A DNA stretch of 64,000 nt from Neonectria sp. B-13 (GCA_002682825.1 NOKP01000001.1:4343296-4407295); one strand, 5' to 3'; positions 18,351 to 31,155 are shown, numbered from the stretch's first letter. Numbers and translations: made by a program. Notes: generated by a model from the letters alone, not told the origin.

Positions 18351-19412
18351 TTATTGCGATGGGAGATAGCCCTTCAACCCGTCATAAATCATGAAAATGA
18401 ATGCGGAGCTCGGCGCTGATCGAAGGCAGGTGATGCCGCAACCACGGTACATGCCACGGATGCCATGTTGTCGCCAGAGGGAGGCGCCCTCATTCCAAAA
18501 TGTCCGCTTTTGCCCCCGAGTTCCTAAAGGAACCGTCTGCATACGCGACTTGATTGTGTCTGCAGGGAAGAAGATGAAGTTGTAAGACACACCTGCTGAT
18601 GCGCCTGCAACGGCCTGTTGCCAAAAGGGCAGGGGGGTGGCCAAGATTTGTCGCCTTTCGGCCTCGGAAGTGGCGGCATTCGTCTTGAGCTGGTAAAACA
18701 TGCTCGTCACTGTTTCCTTGGCTCCAAACCATGCCGAGCCGCCGCCGGCTTCTCTGATCAAGGTTCCTAGTTGGCCATGCCAGAAGCCTTTCAACCCTTC
18801 GTGGCGGAAGATTTCTCGGATGACAGGCAGGGGACGGAGCGCGGTCCTGGTCGATCCATCTCCCAGAATGGGAGCTTGGATCTTGCACTTGACGAGCTCA
18901 ATTGGAGTGAGCACAACGGATGTAAAGGCGCCGGCGAATGCTCCGGTAAGGAATAGGTCGGATAGGGGCAGACCCTTATCCCGAGAGGCCCAGCCAGTCA
19001 AGAACATGAGCTCACGCCCTAGACTCTCAAAGACAAATAAGCTGCTCGTCTCGGCAGCAGCTCCCACTACAGGAGCGCTGATGCCTCGATATAACCCGAG
19101 GAACCCATCGCTCTTTATAGCTTGTTGGAAGCAGTCTAGGGGACCACTATATCGCAGAGGTAGGTGATCGGGTTGGCTTTGTAGCCGCACCTTGACAGTG
19201 TCGAATGGGTACTCGATGTACTTGCCTGCGGCTCCAGCAATCTGTCTTAGTTAGCATGGATTCAACACACTACAGATAGTGTAACATACCGAACCACAGA
19301 TGACGTCTTCAACGGCCTCCTTGATAGCCGTCTTGCCCTTGAGCGCAAGCTCCGTAGGCGAGGTTGCAGGCATGCTTGCACCCTCGACGGCGACGGAACC
19401 GGGATCCATCAT
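18351..19412 (-). CDS. arg-13: Mitochondrial ornithine carrier (ARG-13/Ort1 type)
   Basis: Two exons, 19412-19290 and 19241-18351, with a 48-bp intron; 337 aa. Member of the mitochondrial carrier family (SLC25). ARG-13/Ort1 exports ornithine from the matrix for cytosolic arginine synthesis. Three tandem repeats each carry the signature PxD/ExxKxxx[21 protein letters not shown] and [10 protein letters not shown]. The second repeat has Glu for Asp, a known variant. The N-terminal stretch ([40 protein letters not shown]) is like that of Neurospora ARG-13, which is why I name it so; a basic-amino-acid carrier of another subtype is the alternative. Two consecutive ATGs open the frame; the first is used here. 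Confidence 0.88.
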
Positions 19413-21149
19413 GATGGCAGTAGGGGGGGAAGGAGACGGAGGAAGTGAGGAAGAAAAAGGATGAGTATTTGGCGACAGTGGTGAAGTCGGGGAATGGCGG
19501 TGTCTCGATATATGCCCTATGGGACTTAGGGGTGAGGGGCAGTTTGAAGAACCCAGAGGTGCAGTCGGTCCGGCACCCTTGAGACTTCAGTCTTGTACCT
19601 GGATGATGCGATACCGGAACTTAATACGAATAGGTAGGGATGTTGACGCGGGGGAACGGATAGCGTTTCGCGGCGTGCGCACCGAGACCGAGAAAGTAAG
19701 GCTTTTCGTACGAGAGAGCAGGGCAACGCGGCCGGACGGCTTTCTCCTCAGGACATCCTGGAGGGCGGTAGAGCGGGAGACGGGAGTTGAGAGAGACACG
19801 CAAGACAAGTTGGGACGACGCAAGGCGCAAAGTGGGCCGATGGGGAAGGCCGAGAGGGGGTTTTAAGACAACGAGAGAAAGCTCTGCTAGGTGAGAGGCT
19901 CAAAGCTGTCCCTCCCTCAGAGTCAGAGTCCTAGTCACGGCAGTGGGCTGCGACATAAAAATCACCGCCCACGGACATGCAGAATGGGTGGATGAAAGCA
20001 CGCTGGTGCAGCTTTGGCGCGCCTTCAAGGAGGCAAAATTTTCTTATCGCCTTATCGGGATAGCATGTGACATCAGGGACTCCGCTCTCCGGAAGACCTG
20101 AAGCCAACCAGAGGCCGGCCTGAGTTATCAGATCGCCGGTGCGCCGGAGACGACCCGGAAATCGTCCAGGTGAGGGACCTTGAGCCGTGTTTTGCGTGTT
20201 TTGCAGTGTAAGAAACAAAAAACTTGGAGGGGAGAAGAGGCACGCCGGGGGGCTTAGGTAGGGGCCTGGAGGGGTTCCTCGGCCCATCCAGGGCAGGCCC
20301 CCATCAGAGGCTCCATTTTGGGGTCCACGCATGGCCTACACATGCCCGTCTCGACGGCCCTGGAAGACCATGCACTAGCTAGCGTCCTGCAACTTGATCG
20401 ACTGATTGATTAGATGACCGCTCCGGCGCCGGGGCTGTAACACTAGGTGCTGGGCCATGCCAGTATTGGTGCAGGCAGAGAGAGATCCGAGGACGGCGCC
20501 ATGCATTGCCAGCCAGTCTGATGTGCCGGCCCGTCCGCGTTGTTGTTGACGTGCTGGCGAGTCCATCTTTTTTTCCGGCAGTTTGAAAAGCTTGGTACAG
20601 AGTTCGTGGGTTTGGCCAATGAGAACAGCCCCTGCTCCAAAGTGTCTCACGCCCGGGCCTTCGCCTTTGAGGTACGTACTTATGACCTAGATTACTAGTA
20701 TTTATACGCCATCTTCAATCCAATCCACGAATAGTACAACCGCGTCTAATTGAGAACGCCTTGCTTTGGGACTACCTAGCGGCCTCCTCATCAGTGGCGC
20801 AGGGTCGCTGCAGGAAAACACTTTCTCGGTAGTCTGCACCGCCGTCGGAAATTTGATGTGTCGTTGGTTTGCGCGAATTCTTAGCGAGCGGGAGGGTCCT
20901 TGGTCTTGGAACGTGGGATGTGCCGGCAGGGACAGGCACGTCCATTCCTGGGTTGGGGAAACCTGGAAGAGGCCAGGGTGTCGGTGACGGGGAAACCATT
21001 GGCCGCCCATCCCACTTCACTGTTCAGCCCACTTGGTGGGGAGCTTCGCGCTTGGTCGCGCCTCGACGCGTCCGGCGGAGCAGATCAATTAAGGGCACCC
21101 TCGATCATCTCGTCTCAAGATCCAGCATCCAATTCACCTCACCACCACC
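19413..21149. other. Intergenic region between the ornithine carrier and thymidylate synthase genes
   Basis: 1.74 kb divergent promoter region. Short frames on both strands lack family features or introns. No repeats of note. Confidence 0.6.
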
Positions 21150-22242
21150 ATGACGGCCTCGCAACCCGAATCAACTGCACAGTCCACAAATGGCTCAGCT
21201 CCTCCTGTTAACCATGAGGAGCACCAATACCTGGATCTTGTGCGCGAGATCCTCGACAGCGGTGAGCGTCGACCGGACCGGTGAGTGACTCTTCCGAGTG
21301 CAAGTTCTTCTATGGGTTTAAGGAGGACGCAATTCAATGCACTTTAGAACTTACCTCAGAGAATCGACTAACACTTTTCAAAGAACTGGCACCGGCACCT
21401 ACTCGATTTTCGCTCCCCGTCCACTAAAGTTCTCCCTCAACAAGAACGGCACCCCCGTCCTGCCCCTCCTTACCACCAAGCGCGTCTTTACACGAGCTGT
21501 CATCGTCGAGCTTCTCTGGTTCATCGAGGGCAACACTTCCTCGAAGGCCCTCAGCGATGCCGGCATCAAGATTTGGGACGGAAACGGCTCTCGCGAGTTC
21601 CTCGACAACCTCGGTTTAACGCATCGCGAAGTCGGCGACCTTGGCCCCGTTTACGGGTTCCAGTGGCGGCACTTCGGTGCCGAGTACGTCGACTCTAACA
21701 CGGACTACACGGGACAAGGCGTCGACCAGATCGCCGAACTCATCCACAAGCTGCGGACAAATCCTCACGATCGCCGTCTCATCCTCACAGCCTGGAACCC
21801 GGCCGACCTCCGCAAGATGGTGCTGCCGCCTTGTCATATGTTTGCCCAGTTCTACGTCTCCTACCCGCGCCAGAAACGTGAGGCGGAGACCGGTGATGGG
21901 CCCAAGCCGCAGGGCCACCTGCATTGCCAGCTGTACCAGCGGTCCTGCGATATGGGTCTCGGCGTGCCCTTCAATATTGCTAGCTATGCGCTGCTGACTC
22001 ACATGCTTGCGCACGTCTGTGAGTTGGTGCCCGGTAGCCTCACCCATGTCATGGGCGATGCCCACGTGTACCTCGACCATGTCGACGCGCTCAACATCCA
22101 GTTAGAGCGTGAGCCCCGCGAATTCCCGGAATTGGAGATCTCGCGCGAGAAAGGAGGTAGCATTGATGGTTGGAAACTAGAGGACTTTGTTGTCAAGGGT
22201 TACGACCCTCACAAGACAATCGCGATGAAGATGTCTGTGTGA
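21150..22242 (+). CDS. Thymidylate synthase
   Basis: Two exons, 21150-21280 and 21384-22242, with a 103-bp intron; 329 aa. Converts dUMP to dTMP using 5,10-methylene-tetrahydrofolate, the only de novo source of dTMP. Motifs in order: [13 protein letters not shown], the phosphate-binding Arg region, [10 protein letters not shown], the catalytic Cys in [12 protein letters not shown] (about residue 194), the dUMP-binding [20 protein letters not shown] and the C-terminal [14 protein letters not shown] that closes over the active site. The intron has two in-frame acceptors, at 21347 and 21383; I chose the downstream one because a CTAAC branch site lies between them, 12-16 nt before it. Confidence 0.95.
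21348..21383 (+). other. Optional 36-nt segment between tandem 3' splice sites of thymidylate synthase
   Basis: AG at 21346-21347 and AG at 21382-21383 both give an open frame. Use of the first would insert 12 residues just before RTGTGTYS. Confidence 0.55.
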
Positions 22243-22780
22243 GCAACGAAAATCCCTTTGTAAGGTTTATCATGGGTCGGCCGGTTGTTTCATGGAATAA
22301 ATGGCGTTGATAGAGACTGGGAATGGAAACCTAAGGTTGAATACTTCGTACACATCGGCTATCTAGGTATTGAGGCGCATCTGTATCGCGCACCGTTGTG
22401 GATCATAAGAAGGCTCGACTAGGGCGTGGCGTTTCGGCGTCCCCGCGTAGCTTATCATTGGAGATGCGGAATCCATGAGAACATCGAACGGTGGTCGACA
22501 GGCATATGGTCGCTTGGAGATGCGGGGCCCCACTGCGCGACCCCTTTTTTCAAGGTAGAATTAACAGCGGTGTTATGGAACGGCATGATGCGGGGACGAA
22601 GATAATTACGAGACAACGGAGAATGTTTTGCAAAGATGCTGAGGATGTATTCAAGATGAACGTGACAAGGCCTGTACAACGCATAACAATACTAATGCAA
22701 AGAGGATGCGGGGAATTGGTCCATGGCGTCCTCATGATATCGATATTCACAAATTTCCAAGACAGCAAACATGCAATCCC
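22243..22780. other. Intergenic: convergent 3' ends of thymidylate synthase and shr3
   Basis: 538 bp with no supported gene. Confidence 0.6.
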
Positions 22781-23521
22781 TTACTGCTTCTTCTTGTTCG
22801 AGGCCTTGGTGGGGGATGCCTCCTTCTTAACAGCGGCATCCTCCTTCTCAGCAGCGGCAACATCGTCGGCCTCCTTCTTCTCAGCATACCACTGACCAGC
22901 CTGGAGGACCAGAATGCCGACGAGAACAAGAGCCAAGATGGTGTTGCTAGCAGAAAGTACCTTCAAGGTGTCCTCGCGACCGAGGATCATCTCGCCGTGT
23001 TCGCCATCGTGGGTCTTGCCCTCGAATTCGTCGTCGGACCAGATGTCAGCGCTGACGGTTCGCAGGCCCTTGATGATGTTGGCGACGTAGACACCGAATC
23101 CGATGATGTAGAGAATGAGAGAGGCGCCGTCGAAGAGGAAGTTGGCCTCGCTAGGCTTGAAGAGCTTGATGAAGAAGCCGAGGAAGCCAACGGTGATGAT
23201 GATGTGGAGCATGCGGCTGATCAGAGGCGGGCACTGGTGGACGAACTTGAGATGGGTCTCGAGGTGGTTAAGGAATTCATCGGTGACGGGGGCCTTGGTC
23301 CAGAGGAGAGGGAAGTCGTAAGGGAAGGAAGCAAAGAGGACACCGAGGAAGAAGCAAACGGCTGTGCGGTTGAATCAGCGTGGGTTCTTGGAGGGAGTAT
23401 GGCGCGATGCACGAAGGCGCGAGGCAGTGAGGGGACTTGACTTACGAGCGATGATCATGAAGGTCGCGAACGAGCCGCTTCCAGCCGATTTTGTGTTCTT
23501 GGTCCAGTCGATGAAACCCAT
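22781..23521 (-). CDS. shr3: ER membrane chaperone Shr3 (amino-acid permease packaging)
   Basis: Two exons, 23521-23446 and 23361-22781, with an 84-bp intron; 218 aa. Shr3 is an ER membrane protein that prevents aggregation of amino-acid permeases and permits their loading into COPII vesicles. Four hydrophobic segments are visible: FATFMIIAPVCFFLGVLFASFPYD (spanning the intron), MLHIIITVGFLGFFIKLF, LFDGASLILYIIGFGVYVANI and ILALVLVGILVLQAGQW. The segment FPLLWTKAPVTDEFLNHLETHLKFVHQCPPLI between helices 1 and 2 is typical of the Shr3 family. The tail is a lysine-rich cytosolic extension ending KASNKKKQ, suited to an ER-retrieval role. Confidence 0.92.
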
Positions 23522-24898
23522 TTTGGCTGGAGTTTGGGGGGGGGATGAAGCTAGAATTTGCGAGTTGCGATTTGCGCCAACAGCTGGAGGGGTGAGAAAT
23601 GCGACAAGGTGGCGTCGCAAGAGGAAAAAACCCGCGGAAAGAAAATTAGGCGAGAAGTATCGGAGCCCGTTCAGAGGAGCCTTGCGATAACTGAAGTAGG
23701 GATGGCAGATGAGGGAGAGGGAAAGACGCGAAGGAGCGAGAGAAGATGAGAGAGGCAGAAGGGGAAGCGGAAGGACAGAGCGAGAAGGACGATGGAGTAG
23801 CGTGTGTGCCCGCAGGAAGGTGAGGAGCAGGCAAGGCTGGCACGGAGTACGTAGCCTACTTGGTGGGCAGGCCAGGACAGGTCCGATGGCAGCCGGTGCA
23901 CGCAGTACTAATTAGTTAGTAGGTAGACTGACTACCTTCCAGTTCGGTGGTAGGCTGGGGAAGGAGAGGTCCTGTGCTAATGTGGGGATTCTGAGTGGTT
24001 CCTTCCTGGTTCCTTCATTCGGCCCCACCGGATGGGCGAGGGTCCAATGGTTAAAATTGGGGCCACGCCATGAGTAGCGATTGAAGCACCCTTCAAAGGG
24101 CTTCTAGAAGCTGGCGCTGGGCTGGGCTTGATGCGGAAGGGGAGCCGGAAGCACCTTCGCATGCGGGAGAGAAGCCGGAAGTACCTTAGAGAGTCAAGGG
24201 AGGTACAAAGGAAAAATACGTAATAATCAACGAATGATCGATCCAGTCGGGGTCGTAATCTCTTACCACCTGCCACGAATCGTCTAACCCGGGGGAAATT
24301 GGCCAGTGCTTTATTTCTTATCTGGAGTTAAGGTGCGCCGTACCCACTACTCTACGCCCGTCCATACTATACTATGATACGTGTTAACCACGAGAGATCA
24401 TGATAACTGCTAATCAATGTACCTAAGTCGGTAGAAAACTACACAGGGTCCCTCCGGTCCCGGGCTTCCCGCTCTCATCTTCCCGGGCCGGCCCCACCAT
24501 GACTTACTTGTCTCACACACCACGCCGAAAACGTCGCTGCACTCTCAACTCCACAAGCAAGCCATTACCATGACCGGAATGCACATGTGCTTCTTTCCCA
24601 TGAATTGAGGATGAATGCGTCACGTCCCGTTCGCACATTCCTTAGTTATCCATCTTCCGCAGCCGACGCTGCCTCGCGTTCATCGTGAGCCACTAACTCG
24701 AACTTTATGTGCTCTACGCTGTCCGTGGCGCCTTGGGCTGAACAGACGCAGGTGATATGTGCTGTCCAAATGATGCCTTGGTTGTGACGTCTCTTCTTCT
24801 TCTCGTTGATTAGCCCGGGTTGAAGTGCAGTCTCCTTCTCCATCACAGCTCCATCCCAGTCTGCCATTACCTCTCTTGATACAAGCCACTCTCTGTTC
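23522..24898. other. Intergenic region between shr3 and the WSC-domain gene
   Basis: 1.38 kb, divergent. A GA-rich stretch (about 23690-23770) lies just upstream of shr3. No gene seen. Confidence 0.6.
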
Positions 24899-25459
24899 AT
24901 GATGTTATTGTCTGTCCTAACCGTCCTGTCCGTCCTCGCCGCTCCTATTGTCGCGGCCAACGTTCCCCGAGCCTCAGGCGCCGGCATATACATCGAGTCC
25001 GACTCGTACGAATACTATGGCTGTTACAATGAGACTGTCGACATCACCGGCTCCTCGGGGGCTAGGGCCCTCGACGGCACCTCCCTTGTCCAGAAGGGGA
25101 ACATGACTGTGCCCAAGTGCCTCGAGTTTTGCACGTCAAACGGTACCGATTACCGATTTGCCGGACTGGAGTATTCACGGTAGGGCTCCTTCCCTTCAAC
25201 CTAGGTAGAAAATTAGAGACTTTTCGATTGTTGATATGCGCACCTCTACAGGGAATGCTGGTGCTCGCAGAGCCTGTCTGCCCTCTCAGAGAAACTGAGC
25301 GAGAAGCAGTGCTCGTATCCATGTGAAGGGAATGGCACCCTAATATGCGGTGGGGCCTTGAAGTTGAGTGTCTATGAGCTCAAGAGTACCGCGTCCACTG
25401 TATCTTGGGTTTCTTTGCAGCTGCTATTTGCTGGTATTATTGTCATGTGGTTCTGCTAG
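24899..25459 (+). CDS. Small secreted or surface-anchored WSC-domain protein
   Basis: Two exons, 24899-25179 and 25252-25459, with a 72-bp intron; 162 aa. A signal peptide is clear (MMLLSVLTVLSVLAAPIVAA). One WSC domain follows (about residues 37-125) with the family's eight cysteines: YGCYN, CLEFC, ECWC, C...C and LICGG. The last 30 residues (about TVSWVSLQLLFAGIIVMWFC) form a hydrophobic tail, suiting either a GPI signal or a single membrane helix. WSC domains bind carbohydrate and occur in cell-wall stress sensors, but this protein lacks the Ser/Thr-rich stalk and cytoplasmic tail of a Wsc sensor. Its stop lies 126 bp from the rev1 stop on the other strand. Confidence 0.85.
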
Positions 25460-25585
25460 GGTATCTCAGTGCTGCGTTTATACAAGACTCCAACATCAAG
25501 CATTTCAACCTCCTTTAAAAGTGACCTGAAGGAACATTTATTCTTCCACCACTGGCATCGTCCCAGCCTGTCCCCACACGTTGTC

Positions 25586-28500
25586 TTACAGCTTCAATGG
25601 TGCCATGCCTCGTTGCTTGACAGCTCTTTGTACAGCTTCTTTCACGCTTTGCACCGATCGTTTCCAAGATTGTAGGCCCTTTCCGCCTCTTGCATCCTGT
25701 TCCACGACCAAATCCAACCACCTCACAAGCTTTGTAGCCTTCTCCAAGTCCCGCTCCTCTTGAACAACTCGCATGAGAAACTTTTCCAAAACTTCCACGT
25801 CCCCACGATGTGGTCCTTCTTTCTGGGTTTCAGCATGCCAGGCGTCCAACATGTCCTTGATCTCTTGCGTCGAAGTGACCCCTGAACTTGCAAACGAGAT
25901 CTTGGGCGGTAAGGCGGCGAACTGGATCATACGCTGACCGCCTGCTAGAACGCTCTCTGGATCAGGTGTGTGTTGTTTCCGCGCAGGCGCATCGAGTCCC
26001 GACCGCTGTGCTAGTCGCCTTCGACGATGATCGGCGATAACTTCCTGTCGCACGTCTTCCGGTAACTCGGCGAGAAATTCAGGGTCTAGTTCCTCGATAT
26101 CTTCAATGTCCTCGCTTTCGTCCTTAGGGGCTCTAAAGTTGGTCTGCATAAGCCCGGCTTCAGTGTCTTTTTGCCGTTGAGCTTTTCCAAACAAGTTTCG
26201 CGCCCCGCCGCGCTTTGTGGGCGTGATCGGCTTTTTCGACTGAATTAAACGGTCCTTTCGTGGCGAGGCGTATGGCGAGGCGTGCGGCGTGGTTTGAGCT
26301 GGTTTTCGTCCGTATGTTGCCAACACTTCCGCTTTCATATCATCGGGTAGTGCGTTGAACACTTCAGGATCAATCTGCGACGAGAGCATATCTAATGGCA
26401 TTGGGCTTTCAGACCTCGCTTTGATCATTATACCTTCAGTTCTGGCCTCAGCGGACCTTGCTTTTTGGGCCATCAACTTGCTCCGAATGTCACTGGGCAG
26501 CTCTGCTAGAACAGCTGAGTCAACACTGCTGGGGATGATAAACTGAGTTCCGGAGACATTTAGAGGTGTCTTGGCTTTCACGTCGTCCTGATAAGCTCTC
26601 GATAGCGCCAGGGCAGGATGCCGTTTTGGTTTCCGTGGGGTTAGAGGGTCATCGGCAATGGGGTCCTGGTGTATTTCTCGGCCCGGTGTGCTCCTCGGTT
26701 TCTCCGGGCTTTCAACTTCATCGATCGGTTCCGTCCTGGAGGCTCTCCTTATAGGCGAGGGCTTGGTGAATGTCGCAAACGCGAGCTTTTTTTGACTCCC
26801 TTCTGAGGCAGAGTTGCTCGTCTTTATAGGTTCCAGCTTGGTCATCTGGACACCTAAACCACGGAGGTCCCCGGGGCTAAACTTGAAAGACCGCAAAATC
26901 GAGACGGCTTCCTTCCCAACGGTCTGGTAATCGTGTGTGGCGACACCGAAAGCTGCGCTTTTGTTGAATGTGTCGCACTTGCCGTGCCCAAGATGCTTTG
27001 CTGGATCGAGGGGAGCATCCAGAGATCTTCTCATGATTTTCATGGTGAGCTGTTTTCCCCTGACTTGCTCGTTCACGAGACGTTTCTCGAGCTCCTTGCA
27101 AAGGTTGTAAACAAATTCCTCCGCCTCCGGCTGGTTGATGAAGCGGATGCCCCAGTTGACTTCTGCTGAGACCGATTTCCTTGGCGGTTGCTCACCAACC
27201 TCGGCTCGATCGATGCCCCGAGCATAGTCTCGAAGCTTTTCGCTGGTCTTTGGCCCTAGAGTTGACGTGAGGCGTTCTTTTGAAATGTCTCGTATGTCTT
27301 TGACAAACACAACTCCAATTTCTTCAAGCTTTCCGCTGATGCTGCGTGCAACTCCCGGCAACTGTTCGACCTTTAGTTCCCCTATCATTTCAAGCACCTC
27401 TTCAGGTTTGAGTTGATATTGTCCTGCTGGCTTTGCTCTTCTGAGCGCGACCTTGGCCTGTAGTATGTTTCCGCCAGCTCCAACAGACACGTGGCAACCT
27501 GTTTTCGACTTGATTGTTTCGCGGAGGCTTCTCGCAATGTCCTCCACCATCTCTTGTTCTCGGTTGACACTCCCGTCTTCAACTTCAGTGCCCTGAGAGC
27601 CAGTGGCTGCCAACACAATAGATGTAATATCGATAAGCGCTTCGTCAACACTGACACTCTGCACTATGCCGCCAATATCCAGAATTGTCTCGTAGAATAG
27701 GCGACTGGCATCTTCGTAAGCAGGGAAGTCATATGGCAAGACTTTGAGGTCCGGATAGAACTCAAGAGCCCGTTTCATCCACATGCCGTTCTTGATGCCA
27801 TATTCTCGAGCAGGGTAGTTGCAGCTGGCAATCTCCGACCCTGCTCCAGTACTATGGGCGACAACGGCTGGCTTGTCGATATACTCTGGGTGACGCTTAA
27901 GTGAAACAGCACAGAAGAAACTGTCAAAGTCCACATGGAGGATATATCGTCTTGAGCCTGGTCGCCTCTTTGGCTTTTGTTGAATGGAGCCTTTCTCTGC
28001 TGCTAGCCGCTGCATCTTGGACTTCAGTTCTGCTTTCCATGTCGAAAGGTGGTGTAAACGACTTTCCGAGTAAAACTGCTGCAGAAAATTTGGGTTGGCA
28101 GTTGATGACTTGCGTAGGCGGGGGTCCGACAAGAGCCATGCGTTGTGTTCCTCAGAGGACACATTCTTGGGAGGATTCATCGATTTTGCTGGCTCGGTTT
28201 GACCAGCTTGATCATCCAGATCAAGGTCTGCCGAGTCTAGCTCTATTCCGTCATCTGACAGCCGTCCCAAGGGTACCTGGGGCGTTTTGAGAAATGGACT
28301 CTCTACTCCCTTCATGTCTGGAGTGATATTGGCATCCCGAGGCAATGGCCGTACCGGAGTTTGTGCCTGTTCCACGACTTGGCTTAGGGATTGGCTAGGG
28401 AGAGCTGCCGTCTTCAACTGCTCTGTGTAGAAGCTGCTGTCTGTCTGCTCCCGATAGCCTTGTTTCGGCTGTGGAGTTGACTGCGTCAAACCCTTGCCAC

Positions 28501-29035
28501 CATCGAACTTCAGAACCTTTTGTCTGGGCCCCTCGTCAAGAACCCGATAGTCGGCCCATGGGAGTAGTTTTCCAGCTTTAGTCGAATCCATGATCCACGA
28601 AGGTTTAACGATTCTATACCGGTTAAAGTCCACGGATTTTTTGGGCGGTAGTGTCGACGCAATTATGTGCGTTGCCATCGTTTTGGAATCAAGATACTGG
28701 AGAAAGCCACCTCCATGCTGGACAATCTCGCGATGAAGTCTTCATACAGTCAGTCAGCATGAAATCGGGACTGGCCCGGGAGGCACTTACACATGAAGCG
28801 GAGGTTGGGTGTACCCCGTGACATGGGCAACGATCCCTTTGAATATTTGAGGCTTATCAGAGGAAGCGCGAATGTGGGCGTCGAGGTTTTGGAGCTTGAT
28901 CTTCTTCCGCCTGAAATAATCGCCGAAACCCTGGAACTCACTTGCTCCATACTCCTCGCCCTCTTCGTCATCAAAGGTATGCGCTTCGATGCGCTTCCTC
29001 ACTTGTGAAGAGTTCTTCTCTAAAACACTCCCCAT
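25586..29035 (-). CDS. rev1: Translesion DNA polymerase/deoxycytidyl transferase Rev1
   Basis: Two exons, 29035-28791 and 28739-25586, with a 51-bp intron; 1132 aa. Rev1 inserts dCMP opposite lesions and scaffolds the other translesion polymerases. Order: BRCT domain (about 60-145; IFKGIVAHVTGYTQPPL, then VQHGGGFLQYLDSKTMATHIIAST), Y-family palm with VDFDSFF (about 354) and SVDEALID (about 445), the helix-hairpin-helix GELKVEQLPGVA, the little finger, three ubiquitin-binding-like motifs (around 822, 875 and 970; e.g. IDPEVFNALPDDMKAEVLA and LDPEFLAELPEDVRQEVIA), and a C-terminal helical Rev1 domain (about 1035-1130). The BRCT plus Y-polymerase plus UBM set is diagnostic and excludes Rad30 or Pol kappa. 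Confidence 0.95.
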
Positions 29036-29455
29036 CCTGCAGCCGATGAGACAAATGGCCTGATGGCGATTTGGTGATTGGGATTCACGGTGATGCTGGG
29101 GAATTCAGGTTGACCGTGGAGCGCGTTGATCCTGTTGAGTTGAACAGCTGAGCTCAGATTCATCGCGGAAGTATCACAAACCACGATGATCCGAAAGTAA
29201 CGTGCGCAGCATCTTGTTTCCACGATAGTTGTGATGAGATTCTGTCGCGTTTGTGGTTTCGTAGGTTATCGCCGAAAGGCAGAACGGAGGCGTCGGTGGT
29301 GTTAACCGCGTAAAGTGGAGCGCGCCTTTCACACGTCGGCTCGTGACATTGCATGCGCCACAGTCTCCAGCCTCAACACGCGAGGCTGAACTTTTGATTT
29401 CGTCACTTCGAGACACCTCGAATCCGCAACGTCGCTCGAGACCACCACCGCCGAC
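29036..29455. promoter_or_regulatory. Divergent promoter region of rev1 and the RED-family gene
   Basis: 420 bp between two start codons that face away from each other. No clear motif recognised. Confidence 0.55.
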
Positions 29456-31155
29456 ATGAATAACTCGCAGTTTCGCAAGCTTATGCTTGCAGACTCAGCA
29501 AATAAGCCCAAGGATAAGGATGGCGTATCTACGGGCGGCGCAACCCCCGCAACAGGAAGCGCTCTGGGCTCGCGGCAACGGGCAAACATACCAATGACAC
29601 CGTGAGTAATCTCTGTGGCAAGTTTAGTGACAACCGCGAGCTAACACTTTGGAGGCGTTCAGTAGGAGGCTCTCAGTCTGATTTTGCGAGACAGCTTGCG
29701 GAGCGAAACAATGCGGGTCGACCTCCGAGAAAGTTCAAAACCTCCAAACCTCGAGGAGTCAAGCTAGCCTCCGGATACGTCGATCGATCGAAAGAGCACG
29801 AGGATGATGCAGATGATGACCGCGCCGAGCAACTCAAGGAACTAGAGGAGGAATTGAAGAACGAGGAAATCGACCAAGAGACCTTTGAGAAGCGCCGGTT
29901 TGAAATCGCAGGTGGAGACCTGAGCAGCACCCATTTGGTGAAGGGCCTCGACTTTAAGCTTCTAAAGCGTATCAGGGAAGGCGAAGATGTGTACGGAGAC
30001 CAAAAGGAAGACGGCGAAAAGGAAGAAGAAGAAAACGAGGCCGAGTCGGAGGGGGACGTTGACGATGAATTCGACCAGCTAGAGGACCAGGAAGTCCAAG
30101 CGGTTGTGAAGGAGAAAGAGAAGAAAAAGGGCCAACTATCAACTATGTCCCTAGCACCGGGAAAAAAGCGAACACGAGATCAAATTCTAGCAGAGCTGAA
30201 GGCCTCAAGGGAAGCAGCTAAGGCGCAACAAGAGCAGCTCGGAGGCCGGTTCAAGAGGATCGGAGCTAAGCAAATGCCCGGATCGCGAATCGAGCGCGAC
30301 AGCAAAGGGCGGGAAGTACTGATCATCGTGGATGAGGATGGACACGAGAAGAGGAAAGTGCGCAAAATACAACCAGGGGCAGAAAAGGACGACGAAGAGG
30401 CTCGCAGTGGTCTCTTAATGCCGGACAAGGATGCTAAGCCGCTGGGAATGGAGGTGCCGGAGCAATACCGGAAGAAGGAGGAACCTGAGGAGGAGGAGGA
30501 AGACATTGATATTTTTGAGGGAGTTGGTGACGACTACGATCCTCTGGCCGGCATGGATGGGTCAGATTCGGACTCGGAAGAAGACGGAGATGCGGCCAGG
30601 AAGAAGGCGAAACCAGCAGAGGATGAGGAAGACGGCGAGGTTACGGACAAGTCTATGCCGCCACCGCCGAAACCCCATGGACCGTCTGCACCGCACAACT
30701 ACTTCAAGGACTCCAAGACAGGTCTCGTGTCGGAGGAGGAGCAACTCAAGGCGCCGTCTATGTCCGACCCTGCCATTATGGCCGCATTCAAGCGAGCTGC
30801 GGCACTGAACCCGATCACCAAGGAGAAGGGCGATGGCGACGACGATGATGACGAAGAAGAAGGCGACGCAGCAAAGAACAAGGCCATGGAGGAGCGTCGG
30901 AAGAAGCTGCTTCAGATGGCAGACCGAGACGACGAGGATCTCGACATGGGTTTCGGCACGAGTCGGTTCGAGGACGAGGAAGACTTTGACGAAAGCCGGG
31001 TCAAGCTCTCAACCTGGGGTGGCAAAGACGAGGGCGATGACGAGTCGAAAGGTGGCTCATCGAAGCGGAAGCGGGCCCCGAAGAAGCGCAAGGGCGATAT
31101 CAACAGCGCTGCGGATGTGTTGCGGGTGATGGAGGAGCGCAAGAAAAAGCCGTGA
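29456..31155 (+). CDS. RED-like (IK) spliceosomal protein
   Basis: Two exons, 29456-29601 and 29655-31155, with a 53-bp intron; 548 aa. RED/IK is a component of the spliceosomal B complex that works with SMU1. The N-terminal region begins MNNSQFRKLMLADS and contains SRQRANIPMTPRSVGGSQSDFARQLAERN, then KLASGYVDRSKEHEDD and STHLVKGLDFKLLKRIREGE, the order expected for the RED N-terminal domain. The rest is highly charged, with acidic runs and KKK clusters, predicted disordered and nuclear. The acceptor AG at 29653-29654 is chosen because only it restores MTPRSVGGS; the later AG at 29661-29662 leads into a stop. Confidence 0.87.

Noticed and set aside
19931..20650. Minus-strand frames of 133 and 91 codons
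   Set aside because: No start context, no conserved motif and no intron signals; treated as chance frames in GC-rich intergenic sequence.
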